Shown here: piece by piece, positions 6,688-6,744 of the stretch | How positions within the stretch are numbered: the first letter of the stretch is position 1 | How the letters are laid out: every line of letters begins with the position of its first letter | From: Phycisphaerae bacterium | GTDB lineage: Bacteria; Planctomycetota; Phycisphaerae; UBA1845; UTPLA1 | DNA: 6,744 bases | Direction of reading: 5' to 3' | Assembly: GCA_016935885.1 (NCBI GenBank) | Contig: JAFGQA010000394.1 | Location: forward strand, 1 to 6,744 | Notes under the pieces: model-generated | Told to the model about the DNA's origin: nothing | Databases searched by the model: none | Seen by the model: only the letters and a program-made list of their open reading frames with translations | Made by a program: the position numbers and the translations under genes

Positions 6688-6716
6688 TTGACTTGATCCG
6701 TGAGTACGGTTATGAT
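6688..6716 (+). promoter_or_regulatory. Near-consensus sigma-70 promoter reading out of the window
   Basis: TTGACT (6688-6693) and TATGAT (6711-6716) each match five of six consensus bases and are separated by exactly 17 bases. Transcription would start near 6722-6724 and run off the window edge. A purine-rich GGGAGGGG at 6727-6734 follows, with an ATG at 6736 that is rather close to it, so the gene it serves probably begins at or beyond the window end. It lies 57 bases after the stop of the GT-C/TPR gene, indicating that the next gene is a separate unit. Confidence 0.6.
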
Positions 6717-6744
6717 GGACCTGAATGGGAGGGGCATGGGCAGC

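Noticed and set aside
6631..6696. 21-codon frame starting ATG overlapped with the stop of the GT-C/TPR gene and preceded by a GAGG
   Set aside because: The translational-coupling arrangement is tempting, but the product is very short, has no recognisable features and its end overlaps the promoter at 6688-6716.

Overview
The window looks like part of a GC-rich bacterial chromosome with compact, conventional housekeeping-type genes separated by unusually long, repeat-bearing intergenic regions. My best guess is Planctomycetota (Phycisphaerae-like). The reasons are the high GC content, a membrane GT-C/TPR protein of a type common in that phylum, a lipoprotein-type gamma-glutamyltransferase, and a small coiled-coil protein resembling ones I recall from planctomycete genomes. 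This assignment is inference, because no rRNA or marker gene is present.

Layout. Positions 1-353 hold no gene. They contain the right part of a hairpin-rich repeat (element A, copy 1, 1-87) and a second foldable segment ending in the same terminal motif (117-209). Position 354-1367 (+) is a complete DHH/DHHA1 phosphoesterase of the NrnA type. Convergent to it, 1756-3492 (-) is a complete gamma-glutamyltransferase with a lipoprotein-like signal peptide. The convergent gap carries a MITE-like inverted-repeat element (1432-1614) flanked by a 6-bp direct repeat. Upstream of the gamma-glutamyltransferase lie a terminator-like hairpin on the minus strand (3660-3694) and a full copy of element A (3777-3910). 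That copy runs into, and supplies, the stop codon of a small minus-strand coiled-coil gene (3906-4169). A 647-base divergent region without a convincing gene (4170-4816) separates it from 4817-6631 (+), a multi-pass GT-C-like membrane protein with C-terminal TPR repeats. The window ends with a near-consensus sigma-70 promoter (6688-6716) that reads out of the window.

The genes do not form an obvious pathway or operon. The four coding regions appear to be independent units: RNA/nucleotide turnover, periplasmic glutathione or peptide metabolism, an unknown small protein, and envelope glycosylation. The most unusual content is non-coding. Element A is a roughly 130-bp unit with imperfect terminal inverted repeats and three internal hairpins. 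Its ends carry stop codons, and its copy-to-copy differences avoid breaking the stems. Four occurrences of its terminal motif, in both orientations and attached to at least two different structured cores, suggest a dispersed non-autonomous repeat family or a recurring 3'-end RNA module.
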